A DNA stretch of 64,000 nucleotides from Thermoleophilia bacterium (GTDB taxonomy: Bacteria; Actinomycetota; Thermoleophilia; Gaiellales; Gaiellaceae). Shown piece by piece: positions 55,348 to 64,000 of this stretch; position 1 is the stretch's first letter, and every line of letters starts with the position of its first letter. The notes under the pieces were generated by a model, which was not told the DNA's origin, ran no database searches, and worked only from the letters and a program-made list of their open reading frames with translations. The stretch is from contig JAICPI010000001.1 of assembly GCA_025929895.1 (NCBI GenBank), positions 33,350 through 97,349 on the forward strand. Reading direction: 5' to 3'. The position numbers and the translations under genes are program-made.

Positions 55348-56580
55348 CTAGGCCGAGAAGAGCTCGTCCAACCCGACGGACTCGCTGCCGAGCCGCTCGG
55401 GGTCGCGGACCGTGGCCCGCGCCTTCAGCAGCTCCTTGAGCCGGTTCTCGGTCTCCTCGTCCTGATCGAGGACGAGGCAGGCGACGAGGCGGCCGCCGCG
55501 CAGGTAGAAGCCGATCGCGGAGCCGTCGATCGCACCGCGGAACACGACCTCGTCGAACTCGTCGACGTCGCCGAACAGCTTGATCGTGATCCCGAAGACC
55601 TCGGTGAAGAAGGTCGAGACGATGTCGAAGCCGCCCTCGCCGCCGGCCATCAGCTTGCCGGCCTCGGCGCCCGCGTAGTTCGCGTTCGACCAGTGCTCGA
55701 TCCGGCGGTGCTTCTCGAACAGCGGGTCGTAGAACCGCGCGACGTCACCCGCGGCCCAGATCCCCTCGACGCCGGTCTCGAAGCGCTCGTTGACGACGAT
55801 GCCGTCGTCGAGCCGCAGCCCGCTGCCCTCGAGCCACGCGGTGCCCGGCTCGACGCCGACGCCGACCACCGCGAGCTCGGCCTGCGCGGTCCGGTCGCGC
55901 TTCGTCTCGACCGCGTCGATGCGTGAGCGTCCGCCGAACGCGGCCACCTCGTCCCCGAGTAGGAGCTGCACGCCCTTGCGCCCGTACAGCTCGCTCAGGA
56001 ACACCGTCAGCGGTCGCGCGCGCAGGATCTCGAACAGCCCCTCGCCGCGGTGGACGAGCGTGACCTCGAGGCCCATCTGGCTCAGCGACGCCGCGACCTC
56101 CATCCCGATGAACCCGGCGCCGACGACGACGGCGTGCCGCGCCTTCTCGGCGGCGGCCCGGATCCGCGTCGAGTCGTCGAGCCTCCGCAGCGCGAAGATG
56201 CCCTCGAGCGTCGAGCCGGGGACGTCGAGCGTGCGCGGCGAGGCGCCGGTCGCGATCAGCAGCTGACCGAACGCCCGCTCCGTCCCGCCGTCGAGGCGGA
56301 GCCTGCGTTCGGCCACGACGAGCGCCTCGACCGTCGTCTCGAGCTGGACGTCGACGTCGTTGTCGCGGTAGAACGCCTCGCTCTCGACGAGCGCGTCCTC
56401 GGCCGTGGTCTCGCCGCGCAGGTAGCGCTTCGAGAGTGGCGGCCGGTGGTACGGCAACATCGTGTCGCGCGAGATGAGCGTGATGCGGGCCTCGCCGCCG
56501 GCCTCGCGGTAGGCCTTGATCGCGCGGGCCGACGCGAGCCCGCCGCCCACGATCACGAGCCCGTTGCGGTCCGCGGCCAT
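55348..56580 (-). CDS. FAD-dependent NAD(P)H oxidoreductase (ferredoxin reductase-like)
   Basis: A 410-residue pyridine-nucleotide-disulphide oxidoreductase fold enzyme. FAD motif LVIVGGGLASARAIKAYREAGG, RPPLSKRYLRGE, NAD motif VVVGAGFIGMEVAASLSQMG, and the second FAD motif GIWAAGDVARFYDP are clear; the C-terminal domain resembles reductases of dioxygenase systems (rubredoxin/ferredoxin reductases). No redox CxxC is present. The ATG at 56580 is preferred. Confidence 0.9.
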   Translation of the reverse strand: MAADRNGLVIVGGGLASARAIKAYREAGGEARITLISRDTMLPYHRPPLSKRYLRGETTAEDALVESEAFYRDNDVDVQLETTVEALVVAERRLRLDGGTERAFGQLLIATGASPRTLDVPGSTLEGIFALRRLDDSTRIRAAAEKARHAVVVGAGFIGMEVAASLSQMGLEVTLVHRGEGLFEILRARPLTVFLSELYGRKGVQLLLGDEVAAFGGRSRIDAVETKRDRTAQAELAVVGVGVEPGTAWLEGSGLRLDDGIVVNERFETGVEGIWAAGDVARFYDPLFEKHRRIEHWSNANYAGAEAGKLMAGGEGGFDIVSTFFTEVFGITIKLFGDVDEFDEVVFRGAIDGSAIGFYLRGGRLVACLVLDQDEETENRLKELLKARATVRDPERLGSESVGLDELFSA

Positions 56581-56630
56581 CCCTGGCACCGTAACGATCC
56601 GATCCGGGACCGGCGACGAAGTACCTGGAG

Positions 56631-57101
56631 ATGGAGGCACGCGTGGAGGAGCGGCAGGAGAGCCTGTGGCAGGCGCTGGGCCCGCGCACGATCGCGATCG
56701 GGGCGCTCGCGACGAGCGCGGTCGTCCACTCGGCGCTCGTCTTCGAGCACTCGGGGGAGCTGCTCCTCGCGGGCTCGTTCGCGGCGGCGGCCATTGCGGC
56801 GGCCGTCGTCGCGTTCGCGCTCACGCATGTCGAGGTCGGGATCGCCCCGCTCGCCGCGGCTGCGCTCTTCGGCAGCCTGCTGCTCACCTACCCCGTCGTC
56901 TACGCGGTGCGGGGCGACCCTGTCGATGCGCTTGGTGTCGCCACGAAGCTCGTCGAGGCGGTCGGGCTCCTCGCGGCCTTCCGCGCGCGCAACGACCGCG
57001 ACGTCTCACTCGCGCCCGTGACCGCGATCGCCGGCTTCCTGCTCGCCTTCCTGCTGCTGTCCGTCGCGGGCGAGAGTCACACCCACACGCACGGCGGCTA
57101 G
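56631..57101 (+). CDS. Polytopic membrane protein with His-rich C-terminus
   Basis: A 156-residue protein with four or five hydrophobic helices (about residues 20-36, 44-65, 70-92, 103-115 and 130-146) and a C-terminal ESHTHTHGG that could bind metal. No family was recognised. Its stop abuts the convergent glmS stop. Confidence 0.55.
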   Translation: MEARVEERQESLWQALGPRTIAIGALATSAVVHSALVFEHSGELLLAGSFAAAAIAAAVVAFALTHVEVGIAPLAAAALFGSLLLTYPVVYAVRGDPVDALGVATKLVEAVGLLAAFRARNDRDVSLAPVTAIAGFLLAFLLLSVAGESHTHTHGG

Positions 57102-58931
57102 CTACTCGACGGTGACGGTCTTCGCGAGGTTGCGCGGCTGGTCGACGTTGAGGCCGCGCAGGCGCGCGATCCGGTACGCGAGCAGCTGAAGCGGCAGCAC
57201 GGCCAGCACGGCCTGGAGGAACGCCGGGGTCTTCGGGACGAAGATGACGTCGTCCGCGTGGTGCTGGATGTCCTCGTTGCCGTCGGTCGCGATCGCGATC
57301 ACGTGCGCGCCGCGCGCGCGCACCTCCTGGATGTTCGAGACGATCTTGTCGTAGACGTGGATCTTCGTCGCGACGACCACGACGGGCGTCCCCTCCTCGA
57401 GCAGCGCGATCGGCCCGTGCTTCATCTCGCCCGCGGAGTACGCCTCCGTCGGGATGTACGAGATCTCCTTCAGCTTGAGTGCGCCCTCGAGCGCGACGGG
57501 AAGCCCGATGTGCCGGCCGAGGTAGAGGAAGAACGGCCTCTCGTAGTAGCGCTGGGCGATGTCCTCGATCGGATGGTCGCCGTCGAGGAACTCGGCGATC
57601 CGCTCGGGCAGCCGGTAGACCGCGTCGAGGATGAAGCCGTGGTCCTCCTCGGAGAGCGCGCGCCGGACCTGCGCGAGCTTGAGCGCGACGAGGATCAGGA
57701 GCGCGACCTGCGCGGTGAACGTCTTCGACGCGGCGACGCCGACCTCGAGGCCGCAGCGTGTATAGAGCACGGAGTCGACCTCGCGGGTGATCTGCGAGCC
57801 CATCTGGTTCGTGATCGCGACGGTCCTGGCACCCGCCTCGCGCGCGAGCCTCATCGCGGCGACCGTGTCGCGCGTCTCGCCCGACTGCGAGATCCCGATC
57901 ACGAGCGTGTCCTTCGAGAGCACCGGGTTGCGGTAGATCCACTCGGAGGCGATGTCCGGCTCGACCGGGAGCCGCGCCCACTCCTCGATGATGTAGCGGC
58001 CGACGACGCCGGCGTGGTACGCAGTTCCGCACGCGAGGATGACGATGCGCCGGAGGTTGCGGATCTCCTTGTCGGTCAGGCCGAGGCCCTCGAGCTCGAG
58101 CCGCGCGCCCGGCCTGATCCGATCGCCGATCGTCTCGCGCACGGCGTCCGGCTGCTCGTAGATCTCCTTGAGCATGAACGTCTCGTAGCCGCCTTTCTCG
58201 GCCTCCTCGTCGTCCCAGGTGACCGGCTCGATCTCCTTGTGCTCGACCGGGCCGTCCTTCGTGTAGAACTGCGCGCCCTCCGGGGTGATCGCGACGACCT
58301 CGCCGTCCTCGACGAGCTGGATCCGCCGGGTCTCGTTCATGAACGCCATCGTCGCGGACGCGAGGAACATCTCGCCCTCGCCGACGCCGACCACGAGCGG
58401 GCACTGGTGGCGGCCGCCGACGAGCAGGTCGTCGTGGTCGTGGTGGATCACGACGAACGCGAAGTGCCCCTCGAGCTCGGCGTACGCGGCGCGCACGGCT
58501 GCGACGAGATCGCCGTCGTAGTGGCGCTCGACGAGGTGCGCGACGACCTCGGCGTCTGTCTCGGTGTGGAACTCGTGCCCGTCCTCCGCGAGCGACGCCT
58601 TCAGCTCGCGGTAGTTCTCCACGATGCCGTTCAGCACGATCGCGACCTTGCCGTCCGGGCAACCGGTCAGCGGGTGCGCGTTCTGCTCGGTGACCGCGCC
58701 GTGCGTCGCCCAGCGCGTGTGGCCGAGGCCGTGGCTCGAGACGGAGCCGTTCGGGCCGGCAGCCTCGACGAGGTTCTCGAGGTTGCCGACGGCGCGCACG
58801 TAGTCGAGCCCGCCGTTCTCACGGAGCGCAATCCCTGCCGAGTCGTAGCCGCGGTACTCGAGCCGCTTCAGGCCGTGCAGCAGCAAGGGCTTCGCCTCGC
58901 GGCTCCCGACGTATCCGATGATCCCGCACAT
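57102..58931 (-). CDS. glmS: Glutamine--fructose-6-phosphate aminotransferase (isomerising)
   Basis: A 609-residue enzyme making glucosamine-6-phosphate for wall synthesis. The N-terminal nucleophile Cys2 is in MCGIIGYVG, the glutaminase block GLGHTRWATHG and the SIS domains (ISQSGETRDTVAAMRLA, CGLEVGVAASKTFTAQ) are complete, and the C-terminus ends NLAKTVTVE. The ATG at 58931 is preceded by AGGAAGG. It follows glmM by 67 bp, with a hairpin between. I see no glmS ribozyme. Confidence 0.97.
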   Translation of the reverse strand: MCGIIGYVGSREAKPLLLHGLKRLEYRGYDSAGIALRENGGLDYVRAVGNLENLVEAAGPNGSVSSHGLGHTRWATHGAVTEQNAHPLTGCPDGKVAIVLNGIVENYRELKASLAEDGHEFHTETDAEVVAHLVERHYDGDLVAAVRAAYAELEGHFAFVVIHHDHDDLLVGGRHQCPLVVGVGEGEMFLASATMAFMNETRRIQLVEDGEVVAITPEGAQFYTKDGPVEHKEIEPVTWDDEEAEKGGYETFMLKEIYEQPDAVRETIGDRIRPGARLELEGLGLTDKEIRNLRRIVILACGTAYHAGVVGRYIIEEWARLPVEPDIASEWIYRNPVLSKDTLVIGISQSGETRDTVAAMRLAREAGARTVAITNQMGSQITREVDSVLYTRCGLEVGVAASKTFTAQVALLILVALKLAQVRRALSEEDHGFILDAVYRLPERIAEFLDGDHPIEDIAQRYYERPFFLYLGRHIGLPVALEGALKLKEISYIPTEAYSAGEMKHGPIALLEEGTPVVVVATKIHVYDKIVSNIQEVRARGAHVIAIATDGNEDIQHHADDVIFVPKTPAFLQAVLAVLPLQLLAYRIARLRGLNVDQPRNLAKTVTVE

Positions 58932-58972
58932 AGCCGAGTCCTTCCTGGAAATGCGAAAGCCCGGCTGTCTCG

Positions 58973-58996
58973 CCGGTTCTCCCCGTCGAGAACCGG
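58973..58996. terminator. Hairpin between glmM and glmS
   Basis: A perfect 9-bp stem, CCGGTTCTC with GAGAACCGG, around a 6-nt loop, 2 nt past the glmM stop. Without a T-tract it may tune glmS expression or be a processing/attenuation site rather than a strong terminator. Confidence 0.5.
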
Positions 58997-58998
58997 AT

Positions 58999-60255
58999 TC
59001 AGCCGAGCTGTCGTGCCACGAGCGAGGCGATCGTACCACAGAGGTTCTCCGCCTCTGGGAGCGTTTCCGCCTCGGCCAGCACCCGCACCACGGGCTCGGT
59101 TCCCGAGGCGCGAACCAGCACGCGGCCGCCGTTTCCGGTGCCCACGCGGTCGATCTCCTCGCGCAGCGCCGGCGGGATCTCCTTCGTGCGGACCCGCACG
59201 TCCCGCTTCACCTGCGGCAGCCGCTCGAGCATCGAGACCGCCTGCTCGAGCGTGCGACCCTCGAGCGCCGCGCAGAGGAGCAGCGCCGCCACGAGGCCGT
59301 CCCCCGTCACGTGGCCGTCGAGCCAGATCACGTGCCCCGACTGCTCGCCGCCGAGCACGCCGCCCTCGCGCCGCAGCGCCTCGAGCACGTAGCGGTCCCC
59401 GACGTCGGTCGTGACCACGCGGATGCCGTGCTCCTCCATCAGCCGGTGGAAGCCGAGGTTCGTCATCACCGTCACCGCGACGAGCTCGACGCGGCGGTGG
59501 AGCGCGAGCACGGCAACGATCTGGTCGCCGTCGATCGCGTTGCCGCTCGCGTCGACCGCGAGCATGCGGTCGCCGTCCCCGTCGAAGGCGACGCCGAGGT
59601 CGAAGCCGAGCCTCGTAACAGTCTGTTGCAAGGTGCGCAGGTGGGTGGCGCCGCTGCCGATGTTGATGTTCTCGCCGTCGGGCTCGTCGCCGATCGCGTG
59701 CACCTCGGCGCCGAGCTTCTCGAACGCCTGCGGGGCGAGGCCGGCGTAGGCGCCGTTCGCGCAGTCGACGACGATCCGGAGGCCCGAGAGGTCCGAGCCG
59801 AAACGCTCGAGCACGTGCTCGAGGTAGCTGTCCGTGGCGATCCCGACTTCGTCGACGGTGCCGCCGTTCGTCGCGCGCGCGTCGAGCAGCGCCTCGATCT
59901 GCTCCTCCTGCTCGTCGACGAGCTTGAGCCCCTCGCGGTCGAAGAGCTTGACGCCGTTGTACTCGGGCGGGTTGTGCGACGCGGAGATGACGACGCCGAG
60001 GTCGAGCCGGAGCAGGGCCACCGCAGGCGTCGGCAGGACGCCGCCGAGCACCGCGTGCCCGCCCGCGGAGACGACGCCGCGCGCGAACGCGCGCTCGAGC
60101 GCGGGACCCGAAGCCCGCGTGTCGCGCCCGATGAAGACGCGTGCCTCGACCCCCGTCCACAGCGTCGCGGCCCTGCCGAGCCGCTCGACCAGCTCCTCGG
60201 TCAGGAACTCGCCGACGATGCCGCGGACACCGTCGGTGCCGAAGTACCGCCGCAC
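58999..60255 (-). CDS. glmM: Phosphoglucosamine mutase
   Basis: A 418-residue enzyme converting glucosamine-6-P to glucosamine-1-P. The phosphoserine loop is VISASHNPPEYNGVKLF, the metal loop DLGVAFDGDGDRMLAVD, the sugar loop GGEQSGHVIWLD and the phosphate site VRASGTEPVVRV. It is a little shorter than E. coli GlmM (445). It lies upstream of glmS in the same operon. A low-G+C palindrome (59611-59633) falls in the region encoding LQQTV. Confidence 0.96.
   Translation of the reverse strand: MRRYFGTDGVRGIVGEFLTEELVERLGRAATLWTGVEARVFIGRDTRASGPALERAFARGVVSAGGHAVLGGVLPTPAVALLRLDLGVVISASHNPPEYNGVKLFDREGLKLVDEQEEQIEALLDARATNGGTVDEVGIATDSYLEHVLERFGSDLSGLRIVVDCANGAYAGLAPQAFEKLGAEVHAIGDEPDGENINIGSGATHLRTLQQTVTRLGFDLGVAFDGDGDRMLAVDASGNAIDGDQIVAVLALHRRVELVAVTVMTNLGFHRLMEEHGIRVVTTDVGDRYVLEALRREGGVLGGEQSGHVIWLDGHVTGDGLVAALLLCAALEGRTLEQAVSMLERLPQVKRDVRVRTKEIPPALREEIDRVGTGNGGRVLVRASGTEPVVRVLAEAETLPEAENLCGTIASLVARQLG
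59611..59633. repeat. Copy 2 of a short palindrome (core GTAACAGWCTGTTGC), inside glmM
   Basis: A 23-bp imperfect inverted repeat centred on T59622. Its 15-bp core GTAACAGTCTGTTGC matches the ggt copy at 9232-9246 except for the central base. It encodes residues LQQTV, which look native to GlmM, so it was shaped within the gene rather than inserted. Confidence 0.55.
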
Positions 60256-60264
60256 GCGGGGACG

Positions 60265-60660
60265 CTAACGCTTCGAGAACTGAGGGGCCTTGCGGGCCTT
60301 GTGCAGGCCGGCCTTCTTGCGCTCGACGATGCGTGCGTCTCGCGTCAGGAAGCCCTCGCGCTTGAGCGGCACTCGGAGGTTGGGGTCCGCCTCGACGAGC
60401 GCGCGCGCGATCCCGTGCCGCACCGCGCCCGCCTGCCCCGACGGCCCGCCGCCGTGCACGCGCACGCGCAGGTCGTACGTGCCCTCCACGCCCGCGACCT
60501 TGAGCGGCGCGAGCACCATCTTGCGGTGGGTGTCGCGCGGGAAGTAGTCCTCGAGCGTCCGGCCGTTGAACCACGTCGCGCCGTCCCCGGGGCGAAGGAT
60601 CACCCGCGCGACGGACGTCTTGCGCTTGCCGGTGCCCTGGTACTGGGCCGGTGTCGCCAC
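60265..60660 (-). CDS. rpsI: 30S ribosomal protein S9
   Basis: A 131-residue ribosomal protein. The family signature [21 protein letters not shown] and the basic C-terminal tail ending [11 protein letters not shown] that reaches the P-site are intact. GTG start at 60660 shares one base with the rplM stop (TAGTG), so the two ribosomal genes are tightly coupled. Confidence 0.98.
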   Translation of the reverse strand: MATPAQYQGTGKRKTSVARVILRPGDGATWFNGRTLEDYFPRDTHRKMVLAPLKVAGVEGTYDLRVRVHGGGPSGQAGAVRHGIARALVEADPNLRVPLKREGFLTRDARIVERKKAGLHKARKAPQFSKR

Positions 60661-61091
60661 TACTGCACCTCCAGCGGCTCGGGCGACTGCGCGGTGTGCG
60701 GGTGCTCAGGGCCTGCGTAGATCTTCAGCTTCGTCAGCTGACGCGCCGCGAGCTTGTTCTTCGGGAGCATGCCCTTCACCGCGACGCGCAGCACCTCGGT
60801 CGGGCGCCGGTCGAGCTGCTCGCGCAGCGTGCGCTGCTTGAGACCGCCGGGGTAGCCCGAGTGCCGGTAGTACATCTTCTCGTCGAGCTTCTTGCCCGTC
60901 ACGGCGATCTTCTCCGCGTTGACGACGACGATGAAGTCGCCGGTGTCGACGTGAGGCGTGTACTGCGGCTTGTTCTTGCCGCGGAGCTGGTCGGCGATGC
61001 GCGTGGCGAGCCGCCCGAGGTTCTGGCCCTCGGCGTCGACGACGTACCAGCGGCGCTCGATCTCGCCGGGCTTTGCGGTGTAGGTCTTCAT
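60660..61091 (-). CDS. rplM: 50S ribosomal protein L13
   Basis: A 143-residue ribosomal protein with the typical [21 protein letters not shown] and the block [22 protein letters not shown], ending [22 protein letters not shown]. Standard rplM-rpsI order. ATG at 61091; the convergent side holds an MFS gene. Confidence 0.98.
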   Translation of the reverse strand: MKTYTAKPGEIERRWYVVDAEGQNLGRLATRIADQLRGKNKPQYTPHVDTGDFIVVVNAEKIAVTGKKLDEKMYYRHSGYPGGLKQRTLREQLDRRPTEVLRVAVKGMLPKNKLAARQLTKLKIYAGPEHPHTAQSPEPLEVQ

Positions 61092-61114
61092 GGCACGAAA
61101 AGAGACGGCGGAAG

Positions 61115-62344
61115 CTACGTCCGCCGGGGCGCGATTGTAGCAGTGGGCGGCTCCCGTCGAAGCAGGCGGAGGAGCGGCAGGAGCACGAGCACCGTCGCTC
61201 CTACGGCCAGCGCCGTGACGCCGAGCCCGTCCAGGGCGAGTCCCCCGAGGAGCGCGAGGGCGGCGCCGGTGAGCGCGGAGAGGCGGTCGCTGAACCCCAG
61301 CAACCGGCCGCGCTCCGAGGGGGCCGCCATGTCGGCCAGCTGCGTGGTCGCCGCGACGAAGGAGATGCTCCAGCCGAGGCCGACGCCGAAGAGCAGGAAG
61401 CTGGTCCCGAGGACGCTCTCGAACCACGCGAGCCCGACGCACGAGAGCCCCATCAGGACGAGGCCGCCGTAGAGCGAGCGGCTGCGGCCGATGCTGTCGA
61501 TCATCGAGCCGACGAAGAGCACGAGCGCGTACATGCCGAGCACGTGCGCGCCGATGATCGGGAAGACGTCCGCCTGCGTGTGCCCGTGGTGCTCGACGAC
61601 GACGTAGCCGGTCAGGTTCATCACCGAGACCATCACGGCGAAGCTCGCGACCGCCGCTGCGAGCGCCGGGACGACGCCCGGTCGTCGGAGGATCTCGCGG
61701 AGCGGCGCCGCCGGCACGGCGGGGCGGTCGGGTGACGTGCCGCCGATCGCCTCCGCGATCTCCTTCGGGTCGGGGCGGACGAACGCGACGATCGCAAGCG
61801 ACGCGACGGCGATCCCCGCCGCGGCGAGCCACGGCACGGTGAGCGACTCGGCGTCCAGCTCGCGGCCGGAGAAGAGCGGCCCGAACAACGCAGGCCCGAG
61901 GATCGCGCCGAAGACCGAGCCGAACAGGACGTAGGAGATCCCGCGCCCCCGGCGCTCCGGCGGGTACATGTCGCCGGCCGCGGTGCGGATCAGGAGCGCG
62001 ACGCCGCCGGCCGCGCCCGTCAGCGCCATCCCGAGGACGACGGCGACGGTCGAGTCGATCTGCGTCGCGAGGGCGATCAGGAGGCAGCCGGCCGCGGCGA
62101 TCAGGAACCCCGCGACCATCACGGGGATCCGGCCGAAGTGGTCCATCGCCCGTCCTGCCGGCAGCGCGGCGAACCCGGACGAGGCGAGGAAGATCGCGGG
62201 GCCGAGCCCGAGCAGGCCCGTGACGCCCGTCACCTCGACGAACGTCAGCGAGTTCACCGCGGCTGCGAGCTGGAAGAGGCAGGTGTTCACCGCCAGCGTG
62301 GCAGCGAGGAGGATCGTGTTGCGCCGGACGTTCAGCTCAGGCAT
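61115..62344 (-). CDS. Major facilitator superfamily (MFS) transporter
   Basis: A 409-residue permease with twelve predicted helices. The MFS motif A-like loop is [19 protein letters not shown] (residues about 62-80), and a second [18 protein letters not shown] lies between helices 8 and 9. Substrate unknown. The gene starts at an ATG at 62344 and overlaps the uracil-DNA-glycosylase-like gene by 13 bp. Confidence 0.9.
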   Translation of the reverse strand: MPELNVRRNTILLAATLAVNTCLFQLAAAVNSLTFVEVTGVTGLLGLGPAIFLASSGFAALPAGRAMDHFGRIPVMVAGFLIAAAGCLLIALATQIDSTVAVVLGMALTGAAGGVALLIRTAAGDMYPPERRGRGISYVLFGSVFGAILGPALFGPLFSGRELDAESLTVPWLAAAGIAVASLAIVAFVRPDPKEIAEAIGGTSPDRPAVPAAPLREILRRPGVVPALAAAVASFAVMVSVMNLTGYVVVEHHGHTQADVFPIIGAHVLGMYALVLFVGSMIDSIGRSRSLYGGLVLMGLSCVGLAWFESVLGTSFLLFGVGLGWSISFVAATTQLADMAAPSERGRLLGFSDRLSALTGAALALLGGLALDGLGVTALAVGATVLVLLPLLRLLRREPPTATIAPRRT

Positions 62345-62850
62345 GCGGCCAGGGTCTCACGAAACCCGCTGGCACCGCCGTGCGACGGGTGGCGAACGTA
62401 CGGGGCCTCGAGAACGCGCTCGGCAACGCGCCCGACCGCGAGCACACGACGGCCACGCACGAGGGCCGCGAGGAATGGCGCCGCCGCGTCGATCTCCGCG
62501 CGCGTCGGCGCGCGGTTGCTCTGCGGCTCGCCCGGGCGGTGCGGGTGCGTCGGCACGACGTTCCAGAGCAGCACGTCGTCCGCGATCCCCAACTCGGCGA
62601 GCGTGCGGTGGACGATCGTCGCGCTGAGCTCCGCGGGACCGCCCCCCGTGAGCTGCCGCTCCGACGTGAACGCGATCCCGGAGACCCGCGCACCGTTGTA
62701 CCCCGCGGCCTCCCCGACGAGCAGGATCCGTGAGCCGCTGCGGGTTGCCAAGTAGTCGGCGAGCCGCCGCCTTCGCAGCGGTGAGTGGGCGTACTGGTTG
62801 TACGTCGCGCCGATGCGCGCGTCCGCCAACGCCTGCACGAACGTCTGCAT
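62332..62850 (-). CDS. Uracil-DNA glycosylase superfamily protein
   Basis: A 172-residue protein with the UDG-fold motif [23 protein letters not shown] and [15 protein letters not shown], and a C-terminal [14 protein letters not shown]. It resembles the short UDG-like proteins rather than family 1 Ung, so base specificity is uncertain. The ATG at 62850 ([14 protein letters not shown]) is preferred. Divergent from acyP. Confidence 0.75.
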   Translation of the reverse strand: MQTFVQALADARIGATYNQYAHSPLRRRRLADYLATRSGSRILLVGEAAGYNGARVSGIAFTSERQLTGGGPAELSATIVHRTLAELGIADDVLLWNVVPTHPHRPGEPQSNRAPTRAEIDAAAPFLAALVRGRRVLAVGRVAERVLEAPYVRHPSHGGASGFRETLAACLS

Positions 62851-62867
62851 CGATCTTGACCCTACGA

Positions 62868-62899
62868 GACATGTCCCGTGCCAGGCACCGGACATGTCC
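62868..62899. repeat. REP-like palindromic repeat, copy 1
   Basis: GTGCCAGGCAC (an 11-bp near-palindrome) is flanked on both sides by GACATGTCC, itself palindromic. A second diverged copy lies 57 bp further on. Confidence 0.6.
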
Positions 62900-62955
62900 C
62901 CTCGGCGACGAAGCGCCTGCACCCGCCGCCGGGACCGCCCATTGCGGGCGTGGCC

Positions 62956-62978
62956 GGTGCCTGGCACCGGACGTGTCC
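62956..62978. repeat. REP-like palindromic repeat, copy 2
   Basis: GGTGCCTGGCACC followed directly by GGACGTGTCC, 12 bp before the acyP start codon. It is a diverged copy of the element at 62868-62899, so the acyP leader lies in repeat DNA. Confidence 0.55.
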
Positions 62979-62989
62979 AGAATGGCCCC

Positions 62990-63265
62990 ATGGCGATCGT
63001 CCGGAAGCGCGTCGTCGTAACCGGCCGGGTGCAGGGCGTTCTCTTCCGGGACTCGACGCGGCGGGTCGCACAGCGCCACGGCGTCGGCGGCTGGGTCCGG
63101 AACACACGCGACGGAGCGGTCGAGGCCGTTTTCGAAGGCGCGCCGGAAGCGGTCGAGCGCCTGGTTGCGTTCTGCCGCGAGGGCCCGCCGGGCGCGAGCG
63201 TCGACGAGATCGAGGTGCGCGACGAGCAGCCCGAGGGCGCGCAGAGCTTCCGCGTCACGGGTTAG
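62990..63265 (+). CDS. acyP: Acylphosphatase
   Basis: A 91-residue acylphosphatase. The substrate-binding Arg lies in GRVQGVLFRDSTRRVA and the catalytic Asn in GWVRNTRDGAVEAVFEG, and the length is typical. ATG at 62990 follows the second REP-like copy. Its physiological role, beyond carboxyl-phosphate hydrolysis, is unclear. Confidence 0.95.
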   Translation: MAIVRKRVVVTGRVQGVLFRDSTRRVAQRHGVGGWVRNTRDGAVEAVFEGAPEAVERLVAFCREGPPGASVDEIEVRDEQPEGAQSFRVTG

Positions 63266-63297
63266 CCGAAGGATGGATCGCAGACGCGGCCGCGGAG

Positions 63298-63315
63298 GCC
63301 GGGCTTTGCCCGCCG
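63298..63315. repeat. REP-like GC hairpin downstream of acyP
   Basis: CGGGC/GCCCG around TTT, followed by text shared with the element near 54459-54514 (CCGGGACGCCGAA). The strand 63266-63384 holds this hairpin and the guaA terminator only; no gene is seen. Confidence 0.4.
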
Positions 63316-63358
63316 TGAGCGAACGAAGGCCGGGACGCCGAACTGGAAGGAAGGGACT

Positions 63359-63384
63359 CGCGGGGGAACCACGGGTTCCCCGCG
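63359..63384 (-). terminator. Terminator-like hairpin after guaA
   Basis: CGCGGGG-GAACC pairs with GGTTCCCCGCG with one bulged G, immediately after the guaA stop. No T-tract follows. Confidence 0.6.
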
Positions 63385-64000
63385 CTACTCCCATTCGATC
63401 GTCGCCGGCGGCTTCGAGCTCAGGTCGAGCGCGACGCGGTTGATCCCCGGCAGCTCGTTGATGATTCGCGACGAGATCGTCTCGAGCAGGTCGTACGGCA
63501 GCCGAGCCCAGTCCGCGGTCATTGCGTCCTCCGAGGTGACCGCACGGATCACGATCGGGTACTCGTACGTGCGCTCGTCGCCCTGCACGCCGACCGACCG
63601 GATCGCGGGCAGCACGGCGAAGCACTGCCAGAGCTCGCGGTAGAGCCCGGCGCGCCGGATCTCCTCGAGCAGGATCGCGTCCGCCTCGCGCAGCAGTTCC
63701 AGGCGCTCCGGCGTGACCTCGCCGATGATCCGGATCGCGAGACCGGGCCCAGGGAATGGGTGCCGCCACACCATCCGCTCGGCCAGCCCGAGCTCGACGC
63801 CGACGCGCCGCACCTCGTCCTTGAAGAGCAGCCGCAGCGGCTCGACGAGCTCCATCTCCATGTGCTCGGGCAGGCCGCCGACGTTGTGGTGCGACTTGAT
63901 CTTCGCGGCAACGCCCTCGCTACCGCCGGACTCGATCACGTCGGAGTAGAGCGTCCCCTGGACGAGGAAGCGGACGTCGCCCCCGCCGTCCGACAGCTTC
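63385..64000 (-). CDS. guaA: GMP synthase (glutamine-hydrolysing), C-terminal part
   Basis: The gene continues beyond the right edge; about 205 C-terminal residues are seen. They contain the dimerisation domain: [43 protein letters not shown], and the C-terminal [37 protein letters not shown]. The 5' ATP-pyrophosphatase part runs through [12 protein letters not shown]. GuaA aminates XMP to GMP. The end is marked by a hairpin. Confidence 0.96.
   Translation of the reverse strand, partial: KLSDGGGDVRFLVQGTLYSDVIESGGSEGVAAKIKSHHNVGGLPEHMEMELVEPLRLLFKDEVRRVGVELGLAERMVWRHPFPGPGLAIRIIGEVTPERLELLREADAILLEEIRRAGLYRELWQCFAVLPAIRSVGVQGDERTYEYPIVIRAVTSEDAMTADWARLPYDLLETISSRIINELPGINRVALDLSSKPPATIEWE

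Noticed and set aside
58932..58998. A glmS ribozyme before glmS
   Set aside because: The 67-bp gap is too short for the ribozyme and shows only one simple hairpin.

Overview
The window is chromosomal DNA of very high G+C content. It uses many GTG and TTG starts, and adjacent genes are often joined by 4-bp NTGA stop/start overlaps. The tRNA genes carry no encoded CCA, several genes look leaderless, and Asp-box, beta-propeller and CAP-domain secreted proteins are common. Together with the family resemblances this points to an actinobacterium, most likely class Thermoleophilia (Gaiellales or Solirubrobacterales-like). That placement is an inference from sequence character, not from a marker-gene tree. 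No rRNA operon, CRISPR array, integrase, transposase or prophage was seen.

Layout. 1-5151 (minus): mreBCD cell-shape genes, preceded by a secreted metzincin protease and a secreted Asp-box protein. 5193-13764 (minus): maf, a methyltransferase, ndk, zinc-ribbon and single-span membrane proteins, folC, a gamma-glutamyltransferase, then clpX, clpP and trigger factor (protein quality control). 13843-22276: a sensor kinase, five tRNA genes (Leu, Arg, His, Arg, Gly), a GerMN lipoprotein, a dehydrogenase, a GAF protein, a CAP protein, an AI-2E permease, cyclophilin and CtaG; a sixth tRNA gene (Pro) adjoins a frameshifted HNH-like relic in a patch of lower G+C. 22326-34334: an EamA permease, a second CAP protein, a kinase/response-regulator pair with five GAF domains, a candidate structured RNA, ispH, tag and an unusual ileS. 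34441-40485: thioredoxin, small metabolic and regulatory proteins, and a diacylglycerol-kinase-like enzyme.

40560-43595 (plus) is the most interesting block. It runs as an ECF sigma factor, a membrane-anchored beta-propeller protein placed where an anti-sigma factor would be, a secreted YVTN propeller, and a peroxiredoxin-like gene with an in-frame TGA exactly at the peroxidatic cysteine. A bacterial SECIS-like hairpin lies 21 nt after the TGA. I read this as a selenocysteine peroxiredoxin in a probable four-gene envelope/redox operon.

43585-64000: a drug-type ABC exporter, fabI, a large S8 protease, an SDR, the alr/nnr/acpS/HAD run, arfB, an NAD(P)H-FAD reductase, glmS-glmM, rpsI-rplM, an MFS permease, a uracil-DNA-glycosylase-like protein, acylphosphatase, and the 3' part of guaA.

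Non-coding signals include three intergenic copies of an 18-bp palindrome (consensus ATGGGCCGWWCGGCCCAT) close to leaderless-type promoters, a short palindrome repeated inside two unrelated genes, and REP-like dispersed hairpins.
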